Shown piece after piece: positions 6,664-14,912 of a DNA stretch of 64,000 nucleotides; position 1 is the first letter of the stretch, and every line of letters starts with the position of its first letter. Location: positions 124,001-188,000 of the forward strand of contig NZ_BPQS01000003.1 in the NCBI RefSeq assembly GCF_022179385.1. The letters run 5' to 3'. Position numbers and translations under genes: made by a program. This DNA is from Methylobacterium longum. GTDB lineage: Bacteria; Pseudomonadota; Alphaproteobacteria; Rhizobiales; Beijerinckiaceae. The notes below the pieces were generated by a model. That model was not told where the DNA came from and ran no database searches. It saw only the letters and a program-made list of their open reading frames with translations.

Positions 6664-9231
6664 TCAGTACTTCCGGATGATCGGCTCCGGCGACATCGGC
6701 ACCGGATCGGCCCCGAAGGCGTAGCGGACACCGGCATAGACCGAGAAGGGCTGCGCCAGGGTCGTGGTCCGCGGATCGCTGATCCGCAGGTTGCCGGCGA
6801 CCGGGCCGGGCTCCGCGAAGGTGCCGAACGTCGCGTACCGGTTGTTGGTCAGGTTGGTGATGAGGCCGAAGATCTCGAGATTCTTCGTCACCTGATACTT
6901 CGTCTGCAGATTCAGCGTGTAGTAGGCCGGCAGCTTGCGGTTCAGGTTCGACTCGTCGCCGCGGAAGTAGGAGGACGAGAAGGCTTGCAGGTAGAGGCCG
7001 AACTGCCAGGCCGGCGTCACGGAGTAGTCGAAGCCGGCCTTGAACTGGTGGGTCGGCACCAGCGGCACGATGTTGCCCTTGCGCAATTCGATCGCGCCGT
7101 CATCCGCCAATGGGTTGTTCGGCGACGACAGGGTGCCGTTGAACTGGAAGGTCGCATCCACGAGGGCGTAGTTCGCGTAGACCCGCAGGTAATCGGCCGT
7201 GTACTCCCCACCGACCTCGATGCCCTGCCTCTGCGTCGCCGGCACGTTGACGAAGTACGCGCGGGCCGTGTTGCCGGGGGTGGCCAGCGACAGGATGTCG
7301 TTGCTCAGGTCGGTGCGGAAGGCGCCGATCTTGTAGGTGATGATCCCGCCGTCATAGGTATCGGGCAGCTGGCCGCGGAAGCCGACCTCGTAGGTCCGCC
7401 CGGTCACCTGTTTCAGCGGCGGATCGGCCACCAGGGAGTTCGGCAGGAGGCACGGCCGGTCCGGGTTGGCACAGGCCAGTTCCAGAGGGGTCGGGGCGCG
7501 GTTCGACTCCGAGTAGCTGCCGTAGAGGTTCAGCGCGTCGAAGAAGCGGTAGGTCAGGCCCGCCACCGGGTTGATCTTGTTGAAGTAGTGCGTCCCGGTC
7601 ACGTCCGGCGAGAAGCCGGTGAGATCCTCGCTCTGGATGCGCGCGAAGTTGAGGCGCGCACCCGCCGTCAGCGACAGCCGATCCGTCACGTCCAGCGTGT
7701 CGAGGGTGTAGAGACCCATGTAGAGGTTCGAGCCGTTGACCGAGCTCGGGGCGATGCCGAGGGCTCCCGCGGTCCGAAGCTGCGGCGTGCCGAGGCCCGG
7801 GATGTTGCCGTAGTAGAGGTTGTTCGGATTGGTGGTGATCGACAAGTCGGGATTGATGACCCCCAGGGTGCTGGACGACTTGAACGAGTAATTCGCCGCG
7901 TCGATGCTGCCGCCGACGACGAAGCTGTTGGGCAGGCCGAACACGCGGTCGCGGTTCGAGGCCTGGAGCGAGCCACCGAAGCCGGTCGCCTGGGTCTGGG
8001 TCGTGTCCAGCGTGCCGTACGGGATGTTCGCCCGGAACGGGACGCGCTGGTTCTGCTGGCCCAGGATCAGGAACTGGTTGCGGAATGCGAGCTGCGACTG
8101 GCCGGCAGCCGGGCTGAACCCGTCATCCTCGAAGCAGAGGTTGCCGCGGAAGCTGGACCGGGTGCTGCAATTCTCGAAGTTGCCGTCGTTGCCGTCGATG
8201 TAGGTCTGGCTGAAGCGGCGGAAATACGCGTTGCCGGCGAGATCCCACGTCGGCGAGACGTCGACGCGGCCGGTGAGCTGCAGGGTGCCGACCTCGGTGG
8301 CGGTGGTCTGCGGGTAGGTGAAGATCGCCCGCGGGTCGCGGTGGGTGAAGTCCACCGGCGCCGCCGCGGCGGCGCCGAAGAAGCTGCGGGCCGCGAGGCC
8401 GATCAGGTGGAACTCCGAATCCTGCGAGCGGTAGCCGATATCGCCGTAGAGGCGGCCGATCGTGCTCGGGCTCTCGTAGCGCCACCCGCGGTCGTTGAGC
8501 CCGTCCCCCGTAAAGTACACGCTCCAATTGTCGACGACCTTGCCGTATTGCAGGTAGCCGGCGGTCCGGGCGTCCGAGCCGCCCCAGGCGGCGATCTCGG
8601 TGCCCTGCCAGGTGAAACCGTTCTTCATCTGGATGTTGACCGCGCCGCCCAGCGCATTGAGGCCGAAGACCGGGTTGCCGGTGACCACGTCGATCCGCTG
8701 GATCGCCTGCTGCGGGATCAGGTCGAAATTGACGACGTCGCCGAAGGCCTCGTTGATGCGCACGCCGTTCTGGTAGACGGCCAGCCCCTGCGGCACGCCC
8801 TGCACCGGCGAGGCCGTGAAGCCGCGATAGGTGACGTCGACGCGGTTGCTGTTGCCTTGCGAGTCCGAGATGTTGAGGCCGGGGGTGCGGCGGGCCAGCG
8901 TGGTGACGAGATTGTTGTTGGCCTGATCGATCGCGAGGTCGCTCGCGGTGACCGATTCAACCGTGCTGGGGATCTTGTAGAGGGGCTGCTCGCTGCCGCG
9001 CAGGCGGGTCAGGCCGGTGGGCGGCACGGATCCCAGGGGCGGGACCGGGCCGGGACCGTTGAACGTCTGCGCCTGGCTCGAGGTACCGCCGCCCGAACCG
9101 ACCGGCGACGTGGAGACGACGCTGATCTCGCCGAGCGTCACCGATTGTTGAGCCTGCACGGCGCCGGACAGGACCGTTCCGGCGAGGACCGATGCGGACG
9201 CGACCAAGCTGCTCCGCAACGCGCGAAGTGA
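6664..9231 (-). CDS. lutH: TonB-dependent outer-membrane receptor of the lut-like cluster
   Basis: The 855-residue protein has a signal peptide ending in GAVQA, a TonB-box-like VTLGEISVVS right after it, a plug domain (about residues 70-200, with DVTYRGFTASP and NPVFGLNALGGAVNIQ) and a long beta-barrel rich in aromatic strands. Such receptors import scarce ligands, often metal chelates, across the outer membrane using TonB energy. Its place at the end of an eight-gene unit in the lutA-H order identifies it as the LutH-type receptor for lanthanide or lanthanophore import (family knowledge plus inference). I chose ATG 9231, which has a GGGTTGGGA site; an in-frame ATG at 9288 is possible. The C-terminus runs on past the usual terminal aromatic strand (ADPVPMSPEPIIRKY). 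Confidence 0.85.
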   Translation of the reverse strand, partial: SLRALRSSLVASASVLAGTVLSGAVQAQQSVTLGEISVVSTSPVGSGGGTSSQAQTFNGPGPVPPLGSVPPTGLTRLRGSEQPLYKIPSTVESVTASDLAIDQANNNLVTTLARRTPGLNISDSQGNSNRVDVTYRGFTASPVQGVPQGLAVYQNGVRINEAFGDVVNFDLIPQQAIQRIDVVTGNPVFGLNALGGAVNIQMKNGFTWQGTEIAAWGGSDARTAGYLQYGKVVDNWSVYFTGDGLNDRGWRYESPSTIGRLYGDIGYRSQDSEFHLIGLAARSFFGAAAAAPVDFTHRDPRAIFTYPQTTATEVGTLQLTGRVDVSPTWDLAGNAYFRRFSQTYIDGNDGNFENCSTRSSFRGNLCFEDDGFSPAAGQSQLAFRNQFLILGQQNQRVPFRANIPYGTLDTTQTQATGFGGSLQASNRDRVFGLPNSFVVGGSIDAANYSFKSSSTLGVINPDLSITTNPNNLYYGNIPGLGTPQLRTAGALGIAPSSVNGSNLYMGLYTLDTLDVTDRLSLTAGARLNFARIQSEDLTGFSPDVTGTHYFNKINPVAGLTYRFFDALNLYGSYSESNRAPTPLELACANPDRPCLLPNSLVADPPLKQVTGRTYEVGFRGQLPDTYDGGIITYKIGAFRTDLSNDILSLATPGNTARAYFVNVPATQRQGIEVGGEYTADYLRVYANYALVDATFQFNGTLSSPNNPLADDGAIELRKGNIVPLVPTHQFKAGFDYSVTPAWQFGLYLQAFSSSYFRGDESNLNRKLPAYYTLNLQTKYQVTKNLEIFGLITNLTNNRYATFGTFAEPGPVAGNLRISDPRTTTLAQPFSVYAGVRYAFGADPVPMSPEPIIRKY

Positions 9232-9261
9232 CATTCCCAACCCCCGTGACCCGATACCCAT

Positions 9262-9288
9262 GCTCGGTAATGCCGAGCTTGTGATCAC
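9262..9288 (-). promoter_or_regulatory. Leader hairpin and GTGATCAC palindrome before the receptor gene
   Basis: GCTCGG-TAATG-CCGAGC (9262-9278) forms a 6-bp stem-loop 31-47 bases upstream of the receptor start, and the 8-bp palindrome GTGATCAC follows at 9281-9288. The palindrome shares its GTGATC half with the larger inverted repeat at 9372-9391. These are visible structures; a regulatory role is inferred. Confidence 0.4.
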
Positions 9289-9371
9289 TCATGGCCGGTG
9301 ATGGGAAAGCACACAATCGGCCGTGAACCACGACCGCACTGTTTCCGCCGCATTTACCGCATCGAACGGTC

Positions 9372-9391
9372 GATCACGGTGCGACGTGATC
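9372..9391 (-). promoter_or_regulatory. Inverted repeat upstream of the receptor gene, candidate operator
   Basis: Perfect 7-bp arms GATCACG and CGTGATC are separated by 6 bp (GTGCGA). The 20-bp element lies about 140-160 bp upstream of the receptor start, in the 262-bp gap between it and the preceding gene, a typical size and position for a dimeric repressor or activator site. No regulator gene is adjacent. Confidence 0.45.
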
Positions 9392-9493
9392 AAACCGCAA
9401 CAGTTTCGCTAGCACTTTCAGTCACTTAGGGACGGATCGGCAATCGCCTTGGGAGAATGTGGCAATCGCAGCGACCGCCGCAGCGCTGGACGG

Positions 9494-10123
9494 TCAGAGC
9501 TTGGACTGAATCATCCGGGCGAGTTCGCCGAGGCGCTGCTCCAGCAGCTGCGGCACCTCGCAGACGTAGGTGAGCGACTGGCTGCGCTCTTGGAAGATGC
9601 GCCGGTCCCAGGCGAACTTCGTCTCGAGCTCGGATTGGTCCTTGGGCAGTTCGGTGGCGTCCGAGGCGCTCGGAGCATCCTTGACCTGGCTGATCTTGTC
9701 GGCCTCGTCGCGGATCCGCTCCGCCATCCGGCGTTGACCCTGCGCGTAGCGGCCGATGCCGCTCATCACCTTGTCGCGCTCGCCGTTAAGCACCTCGAAG
9801 ACGCCCGCGTAGACGCGGGTCAGCGCCTTGTCCTTGGCGTCCTTGTCGGTCCCGAGCTTGCTCACGAACGCGTCGAGGAGCGGTCCGACCTCCGACAGAT
9901 CTGTGCGCCGGGAGGCGATCTTCTGCGCCAGCACCGCGGCGTCGTTGTCGCTGCCCCAGTCGCCGGCCGCTGCGATGTCGGGTCCGGTCCAGAACTGGCC
10001 AGGGCTCAGAGAGGCGACCTTGCGCTGGACACAGGGCCAGTCCGGATCCTGCCGGGGCTGCGCCAGGGCCGGCGGGACCAGGGAAACGAGGCCGAGGAGG
10101 CCGAAGAGGGCGGAACGATTCAT
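9494..10123 (-). CDS. lutG: Exported helical protein of the lut-like cluster (LutG-type)
   Basis: The 209-residue protein has a signal peptide (MNRSALFGLLGLVSLVPPALA) and a mature part that looks almost wholly alpha-helical and charged, with only two Cys (PCVQRKV near the mature N-terminus and TYVCEVPQLLEQRL near the end). No catalytic motif is evident. It starts 13 bp after the ABC permease stop, so it belongs to the same transcript. In the lut cluster of M. extorquens an exported protein of unknown role occupies this position between permease and TonB receptor. The name rests on gene order, not on sequence comparison. A periplasmic adaptor role is conceivable but unproven. Confidence 0.65.
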   Translation of the reverse strand: MNRSALFGLLGLVSLVPPALAQPRQDPDWPCVQRKVASLSPGQFWTGPDIAAAGDWGSDNDAAVLAQKIASRRTDLSEVGPLLDAFVSKLGTDKDAKDKALTRVYAGVFEVLNGERDKVMSGIGRYAQGQRRMAERIRDEADKISQVKDAPSASDATELPKDQSELETKFAWDRRIFQERSQSLTYVCEVPQLLEQRLGELARMIQSKL

Positions 10124-10136
10124 CGGACGGACTCCA

Positions 10137-10991
10137 TCAGGTGTTCTCGCCGGGCGGCCCGCCCCGCCGGGCCATGATGCCGCGGCCGGGGTCGTAGGCG
10201 ATCACCGCCATGCCGAAGAAGGCGAGTGCGACACCGACCACCACCGCGCAGGCGACCGGCTCGAACTGGACGTAGAGGGCGTAGCGGACGAGCTGCACCG
10301 CGTGGCTGAACGGGTTCAACTCGCAGATCCAGTACAGGGTCTCGGAGGATTCCCGGATCCGCCACAGCGGGTAGAGCGCCGAGGACGCGAAGAACATCGG
10401 GAAGATCACGAAGTTCATCACGCTCGCGAAATTCTCGAGCTGGCGCACGAGCGAGGACAGGAACAGGCCGATCGCCCCGAGCATCAGCCCCGTGGCCAGG
10501 AAAGCCGGGAGTGCCGTCAGGTAGCCGAGGGGCGGGATGTCGGTCTCCCAGAAATACGCGACCGCGAGGAACGCGTAGGCCTGGACGATGGAGACCGCGA
10601 CGCCCGCGATCAGCTTGGCGAGCAGCAGCAGCCAGCGCGGATAGGGCGAGGTCAGCAGCACCTTCATCGAGCCGACCTCGCGGTCGTAGACCATCGAGAG
10701 GGACGATTGCATGCCGTTGAACAGCTGGATCATCACGGCGAGGCCGGGGACGACGTAGGCCTCGTAGAGGACGTAGGTCTGGTAGGGCGGCTCGATCGAC
10801 ACGCCCAACGTGTTGCGGAACCCCGCCGCGAAGATGAACAGCCAGACCAGCGGGCGGACCAGCGCCGAGAAGAACCGCTCCTTCTGATTGAAGAAGCGCA
10901 GCAGTTCCCGGCGAACGATGCCGCCGAGGCAGATGAGGTAGCCGACGGCGTCCAGACGGCCGATGCGCTGAGCGGTCACGTCGGCTTTCAT
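10137..10991 (-). CDS. lutF: ABC transporter permease of the lut/PQQ-alcohol type
   Basis: The 284-residue protein is an ABC-2 type membrane subunit with six predicted spans. It opens with a cytosolic RRELLRFFNQKERFFSALVRPLVWLFIFAAGF segment, shared with the PedC-type permeases linked to PQQ-dependent alcohol oxidation. It also has the coupling region DREVGSMKVLLTSPYPRW and ENFASVMNFVIFPMFFAS before the last spans. It pairs with the ATPase whose stop overlaps its ATG by 4 bp (ATGA). ABC-2 permeases are usually exporters, but lutF is required for lanthanide passage into the cell in M. extorquens, so direction cannot be read from the fold alone. Confidence 0.82.
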   Translation of the reverse strand: MKADVTAQRIGRLDAVGYLICLGGIVRRELLRFFNQKERFFSALVRPLVWLFIFAAGFRNTLGVSIEPPYQTYVLYEAYVVPGLAVMIQLFNGMQSSLSMVYDREVGSMKVLLTSPYPRWLLLLAKLIAGVAVSIVQAYAFLAVAYFWETDIPPLGYLTALPAFLATGLMLGAIGLFLSSLVRQLENFASVMNFVIFPMFFASSALYPLWRIRESSETLYWICELNPFSHAVQLVRYALYVQFEPVACAVVVGVALAFFGMAVIAYDPGRGIMARRGGPPGENT

Positions 10992-11737
10992 GCCGCGGCC
11001 CGCCCCGGCTCGGCCACGATGCGGCGGAACGCGTCGGCCAAGGCCTCGCCCGGGGCGCCGATGGCGCCGGCTCGGCCGCGGGCCACGATGCGCCCCCGGT
11101 GGAGCACGACGGCATCGTCCTCGGGGTCGATCTCCTCGAAGATATGGGTCGCCCAGAGCACCGAGAGGCCTTCCTCGCGCACCAGGGCGCGGACGATCGC
11201 GACGATGTCGGCCCGCGACTCGAGGTCGAGGCCCACGGTCGGCTCGTCGAGGAGCAGAAGGTCGGGCCGGTGGATCAGCGAGCGGGCGATCTCGATGCGG
11301 CGCGACTGGCCGCCCGAGAGCGTGCGGACCTTGTCGTGGCGCCGGTCCGCCAGACCGACCCGGTCGAGCAGCACGCCGACGCGGGCCTTGCCTGCAGCGC
11401 GGGCGATCCCGTGCAGGCTCGCGTGGTAGAGAAGGTTCTGCTCGACGGTGAGATCGGTATCGAGGGTCCGGGCCTGGAACACCACGCCGAGGCGAGCGAG
11501 GGCGCGGGAGGGCTCCCGGTCGAGCGCGTGGCCGAAGATCGCCACGCGTCCCGTCTGATTGTTGTAGAGCCGCGTGATCACCGAGAACAGCGTGGTCTTG
11601 CCGGCGCCGTTGGGCCCGAGGAGCGCGGCGAAGCGCCCGCGCGCGACCGCGAGCGAGACGTCGTCCAGCGCAGCCCGCGCCCCGAACCGGTGGCCGACCC
11701 GCTCCACCTGGAGGGCCGGCGTCCCCGCGGGGCTCAT
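10988..11737 (-). CDS. lutE: ABC transporter ATP-binding protein of the lut-like system
   Basis: The 249-residue ATPase shows Walker A (GPNGAGKTTLF, about residues 36-46), a Q-loop near GVVFQART, the ABC signature LSGGQSRRIEIAR, Walker B LLLLDEPTVGLD and the switch histidine in VLWATHIFEE. It would power the permease encoded immediately downstream with a 4-bp overlap. The ATG at 11737 overlaps the stop of the upstream small exported-protein gene (ATGA), which argues for this start over the upstream extension to 11779. The family is the PQQ_ABC_ATP/PedB-type subset, consistent with a role linked to quinoprotein dehydrogenases. Confidence 0.85.
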   Translation of the reverse strand: MSPAGTPALQVERVGHRFGARAALDDVSLAVARGRFAALLGPNGAGKTTLFSVITRLYNNQTGRVAIFGHALDREPSRALARLGVVFQARTLDTDLTVEQNLLYHASLHGIARAAGKARVGVLLDRVGLADRRHDKVRTLSGGQSRRIEIARSLIHRPDLLLLDEPTVGLDLESRADIVAIVRALVREEGLSVLWATHIFEEIDPEDDAVVLHRGRIVARGRAGAIGAPGEALADAFRRIVAEPGRAAA

Positions 11738-11979
11738 CGTCCCAGCACCTTCCGGGCGTCGGCGACCGCGTCGAGGCACTCGTCGAACTCGCCCTCCTTC
11801 TGCTCCCGCTCGGCGACGCGCAGGGCCTTCCTGAGCTTGGGCACAGCCGTTTCGGGCGGGTTCAGCGCGAGGGCGTCGCGGATCATCGTGATGCCCTCGG
11901 CGCAGGAGGACGCATCGTCGGCGGCGAGCGCGGGGCCCGCGAGGACGAGGCAGGAAGCCATCAGGAATGCACGCATCAC
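11734..11979 (-). CDS. lutD: Small exported helical Cys-pair protein (LutD position)
   Basis: The 81-residue product has a signal peptide (MMRAFLMASCLVLAGPALA) and a short two-helix mature part with one Cys in each helix (SSCAEGI and FDECLDAV), suggesting a disulfide-pinned helical hairpin. The mature part is acidic (several Asp/Glu), which would suit metal contact, but there is no EF-hand. It is translationally coupled on both sides, overlapping the gene before it and the ATPase gene after it by 4 bp. In M. extorquens the lutD product is one of the periplasmic proteins of unknown fold reported to bind lanthanides. The symbol is given by order in the cluster. Confidence 0.6.
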   Translation of the reverse strand: MMRAFLMASCLVLAGPALAADDASSCAEGITMIRDALALNPPETAVPKLRKALRVAEREQKEGEFDECLDAVADARKVLGR

Positions 11980-12407
11980 TTCACCGTCAGAGTGCCGGTC
12001 ATGCCCTTCGACTCCAGGCCCCGCGCCTCCCAGGTGTAGGTGCCGGGCTTGATGGCGACGAACTCGATGGCGATCTCGCCGGGATCGTCGAACTCGAGAT
12101 GGTCGGGCGGGCCGCCGCCGTGAATCTCCTTGTGCTCGATCACGATCTGATTGAACCAGATATATCGGAAGAACTCCGAAGCATAGAACTTGTATTCTTG
12201 ACGGCCCTTCGCGACGATCCGCAGGCGGTAGGCCTTCCCGGACTCCAGGGTGATGTCCTTGTTCTCGACCGCGAAGTCATTGCCCTGATCATCGCCCAGG
12301 ACGAGGTCCGGCAGGTTCTCGCGCTTCTTGGTCAGGTCCAGGGCCAGCGCCGGCCCGGCCGCGAGCAGCCCCGCGCAGGCGAGGGCCGCCATCCGAAAGA
12401 TCCGCAT
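11976..12407 (-). CDS. lutC: Exported cupredoxin-like protein without copper ligands (LutC position)
   Basis: The 143-residue protein has a signal peptide (RMAALACAGLLAAGPALA) and a beta-rich mature part of cupredoxin-like layout: ITLESGKAYRLRIVAKG, a FFRYIWFNQIVIE strand, and IAIEFVAIKPGTYTWEARG before the final GMTGTLTVK strand. The Cys-His-Met cluster that binds copper in true cupredoxins is missing at that C-terminal position, while acidic patches (GDDQGND, LEFDDPGE) are present. The ATG at 12407 is preferred; 12422 is an in-frame alternative. It overlaps the next gene by 4 bp. Function is unknown; a periplasmic metal or ligand carrier is a reasonable inference. Confidence 0.6.
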   Translation of the reverse strand: MRIFRMAALACAGLLAAGPALALDLTKKRENLPDLVLGDDQGNDFAVENKDITLESGKAYRLRIVAKGRQEYKFYASEFFRYIWFNQIVIEHKEIHGGGPPDHLEFDDPGEIAIEFVAIKPGTYTWEARGLESKGMTGTLTVK

Positions 12408-12480
12408 CCTGTCGTTCCCCAAATCTCGGCGCCGCGTGTTCCGCGACCCGCGTTCACTGCGGCGGGCAGGCCGCGTCGGA

Positions 12481-13464
12481 TCAGTTCGGTGAGATCGCCA
12501 CGCCCCAGGGCAACAGGCCGACCGGGATGCTCTTGACCACCTTCTCGGCGGTCACGTCGATCACCGACACGTCGTTCGACGTGCCGTTCGTGGTGAACAG
12601 CATCTTCTGGTCCGGCGTGAAGGCCAGCTGCCAGACGCGCTGGCCCACCGGCAGGTACTTCTCGAGCTCGTAGGATTTGGCGTCGATCACGGCGACGCGG
12701 TTGGCCGGACCGAGGGCCACGAACGCCTTGCTGCCGTCCTTCGTGATCCGGATGCCGACCGGCTGGATCGCCTCGTCGTTCACGCTCGGAATCTTGAAGG
12801 TGATCTTCTTGATCACCCGATGCTGCGCCACGTCGATCACGCTGACCGTGCCGCCGACCTCGGCCGACACCCACAGGAACTTGCCGTCCGCGGTGAACTC
12901 CGCGAAGCGCGGCCTGGCATCCACCAGCACGTTGTCGATGACCTGGAAGGTCTTCGTATCGATGAAGTGGGCCATGTTGGTCGTCTCGGAGGTGTTGACG
13001 AGGATCTTCCCGTCCGGCGAAAGGCCCATCCCCTCCGGCTCGACACCCACCGGCACCTCGGCCAGCACCTTGTTCTTCTCGATGTCGATGATGGTGACTT
13101 GGCTGTCGTCCTCGTTGGCCACGTAGAGCGGGTTGCCCGAGGCATCGAGGATGAACTGCTCCGGGTCGGGGCCCGACCGCAGGGAGCGCACGACCTTTCC
13201 GGAGCTGGTGTCGAGCACGTCGATGCGGTCGTCGTCGCTGGCGCAGACGAACAGCTCCTTGCCGTCCTTCGACACGGTCACGCCGCGCGGCCGCCGACCC
13301 ACCTTCCAGGTGCCGGTGACCGCCATCGTGGCGGTGTCGATGACGCTGACCGAATTGCCCTTCTCGTTGGTGATGTAGGCGGTGTAGGCGGCGGCCGGCC
13401 CGGAAAGGGCGAACCACGCACCGAGGGCGAACACACTCAGACCTGCCTCGACGCGGCCGCTCAT
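12481..13464 (-). CDS. lutB: Exported YVTN-type beta-propeller protein (PQQ-associated, LutB position)
   Basis: The 327-residue protein has an N-terminal signal sequence (GLSVFALGAWFALSGPAAA) and about seven repeats of the YVTN type, such as YITNEKGNSVSVIDTAT, LYVANEDDSQVTIIDIE and VAVIDAKSYELEKYLPVG. This layout matches the beta-propeller that accompanies PQQ-linked ABC transporters (PQQ_ABC_repeats, PedA2-like). Propellers of this type sit in the periplasm and bind ligands or partners at the central channel. ATG 13464 with an AAGGGAAGGG site is chosen over the in-frame codon at 13521. It lies 121 bp downstream of the substrate-binding gene and belongs to the same unit. Its exact ligand is unknown. 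Confidence 0.72.
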   Translation of the reverse strand: MSGRVEAGLSVFALGAWFALSGPAAAYTAYITNEKGNSVSVIDTATMAVTGTWKVGRRPRGVTVSKDGKELFVCASDDDRIDVLDTSSGKVVRSLRSGPDPEQFILDASGNPLYVANEDDSQVTIIDIEKNKVLAEVPVGVEPEGMGLSPDGKILVNTSETTNMAHFIDTKTFQVIDNVLVDARPRFAEFTADGKFLWVSAEVGGTVSVIDVAQHRVIKKITFKIPSVNDEAIQPVGIRITKDGSKAFVALGPANRVAVIDAKSYELEKYLPVGQRVWQLAFTPDQKMLFTTNGTSNDVSVIDVTAEKVVKSIPVGLLPWGVAISPN

Positions 13465-13585
13465 GCCATTCCCTTCCCTTGCGCCTTCCCGACGTCCTGA
13501 CGGGACGTTCTCGTCGGCCAATAGTAGTGCGATTTCCGCGCGTTGCGAGGGTGCCGCGCGTCCATCAACGCCGCAGGCACCCCGT

Positions 13586-14845
13586 TCACTTGAACTTGCA
13601 GGTGGTCTCCGGAAGATCCACCCCCAGCGTATCGAGGGGCGTGCGCTGGTGCAGAAACCCCTGCTCGGGCGCCACGGAGACCAGCGCCTTAGGCTGAACC
13701 ACGATGATCGCCTGCCGCAGCTGATGGTCCCAGGGCCGGTAGCTCAGCGGCACGCCCTTGTAGGCCGGCAGCGTGAAATCCGGCTCCACCAGGTAGGGCG
13801 CGATCACCGCCGGATCGTTGGTCTTCTTGGCGGTCACGGCCTCGCCGACCGTCCGTACCGCGGCCCAGACCTGATAATCCAGGGGGCGCATCAGCCGTGA
13901 GGCGAGCCGCCGGAACCGGTTCTGCGCCTGCGCGGCACCCCAGGTCTCGAGAACCGGGGACCACGTCGTCGGCGTCAGCGCCTGCGTGCCGCCGACCGGC
14001 CGGGGATCCACCGTGCGGTAGGAGACGTAGTCGCCCCAGTCGCCCTCCTCGTCGGCCACGATCGCCAGGTCGTAATCGAGGCCCCGGGTGAAGACCATCG
14101 CCTCCGCCCGGGTGGGCGTGTCGCCGCGCGCCTTGGCGAGCGGGCCGAAGGTCCAGGGCTTCTCCGCGGTGATCTTCAGCGCGAACTTCCGCGCCGAGTT
14201 GCGCACCGCGTCGGCATAGGCCTTGTCGGCATCGGTCGGGCCGACGATCAGGAAGATCTTCCGCCAGCGCATCACCGTGAGGTACTGCGCCAGGGCGTCG
14301 GTGAGCATCGCCCGGGACGGCAGGACGTGGAACACGTTGGCGCGGCAATCCGCGCCGCGCAGCCGGTCGTCCGAGGCGCCCGCGTTGAGCACGACCACAC
14401 CCGAATCCTTCACCGCATCCGACACCGCCAGGACCGCGTCGGCCGGCAGCGCCAGGATGAGGTAGCGGACCCCCTTCGCGACGAGGTTCTTGGCGGCCGC
14501 CACCGGATCCGACTTGTCGTCGGTGAGCGCTACGTCGTCGAGCGCGTAGGTCTGCTTGGTGAAGCGGCCGGTGGTGTTGTTGTCGGCGATGCCCATCCTG
14601 GCGCCGGCGAGCCCTTCATCCTCGGGCGCCGCCTCGGCGTCGTAGGAGGACGGGGCGGGCTGCGGCCGGTAGATCAGGCCGATATGCGTGTCGAGCGGCT
14701 GCGTCGGTGGTGGCGGCGCGGGCTGCGGCGCCTGCTGCTGCGCGTGTCCGACGGCCGGTGCCAGTGCGAGCAGGACGAGCGCCGTCCGGATCAGCCGCCG
14801 ACGGCCGGGCCGCGGGACAAGGGTCTCGAATGCAGGATCGTGCAT
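13586..14845 (-). CDS. lutA: ABC transporter periplasmic substrate-binding protein of the lut/PQQ_ABC_bind type
   Basis: The 419-residue protein has a basic N-terminus, a signal segment (LVLLALAPAVGHA) and a Pro/Gln-rich linker, then a two-lobed type I periplasmic binding fold related to branched-chain amino-acid binders. Recognisable parts are HIGLIYRPQP, RYLILALPADAV, VVVLNAGASDDRLRGADC and WRKIFLIVGPTDADKAY. Proteins of this subset (PQQ_ABC_bind, PedA1-like) occur with PQQ-dependent alcohol dehydrogenase systems. The M. extorquens homologue LutA is the solute-binding part of lanthanide uptake. It is the first gene of the minus-strand unit and is divergent from the DUF3280-mfnB operon. Ligand identity (free Ln3+, chelate or other) is not visible. 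Confidence 0.78.
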   Translation of the reverse strand: MHDPAFETLVPRPGRRRLIRTALVLLALAPAVGHAQQQAPQPAPPPPTQPLDTHIGLIYRPQPAPSSYDAEAAPEDEGLAGARMGIADNNTTGRFTKQTYALDDVALTDDKSDPVAAAKNLVAKGVRYLILALPADAVLAVSDAVKDSGVVVLNAGASDDRLRGADCRANVFHVLPSRAMLTDALAQYLTVMRWRKIFLIVGPTDADKAYADAVRNSARKFALKITAEKPWTFGPLAKARGDTPTRAEAMVFTRGLDYDLAIVADEEGDWGDYVSYRTVDPRPVGGTQALTPTTWSPVLETWGAAQAQNRFRRLASRLMRPLDYQVWAAVRTVGEAVTAKKTNDPAVIAPYLVEPDFTLPAYKGVPLSYRPWDHQLRQAIIVVQPKALVSVAPEQGFLHQRTPLDTLGVDLPETTCKFK

Positions 14846-14912
14846 AGGCGCGGCCTCTATCAGCTTCCGCTCCGGCCGCTCAACCGCGACTGGTCGTCCC
14901 GACGTTCACGAT

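Noticed and set aside
6475..9231. 918-residue plus-strand open frame
   Set aside because: It lies exactly antisense to the TonB receptor gene, is Arg/Val/Glu/Gly-rich without any domain, and is explained by third-position GC bias of the receptor on the other strand.
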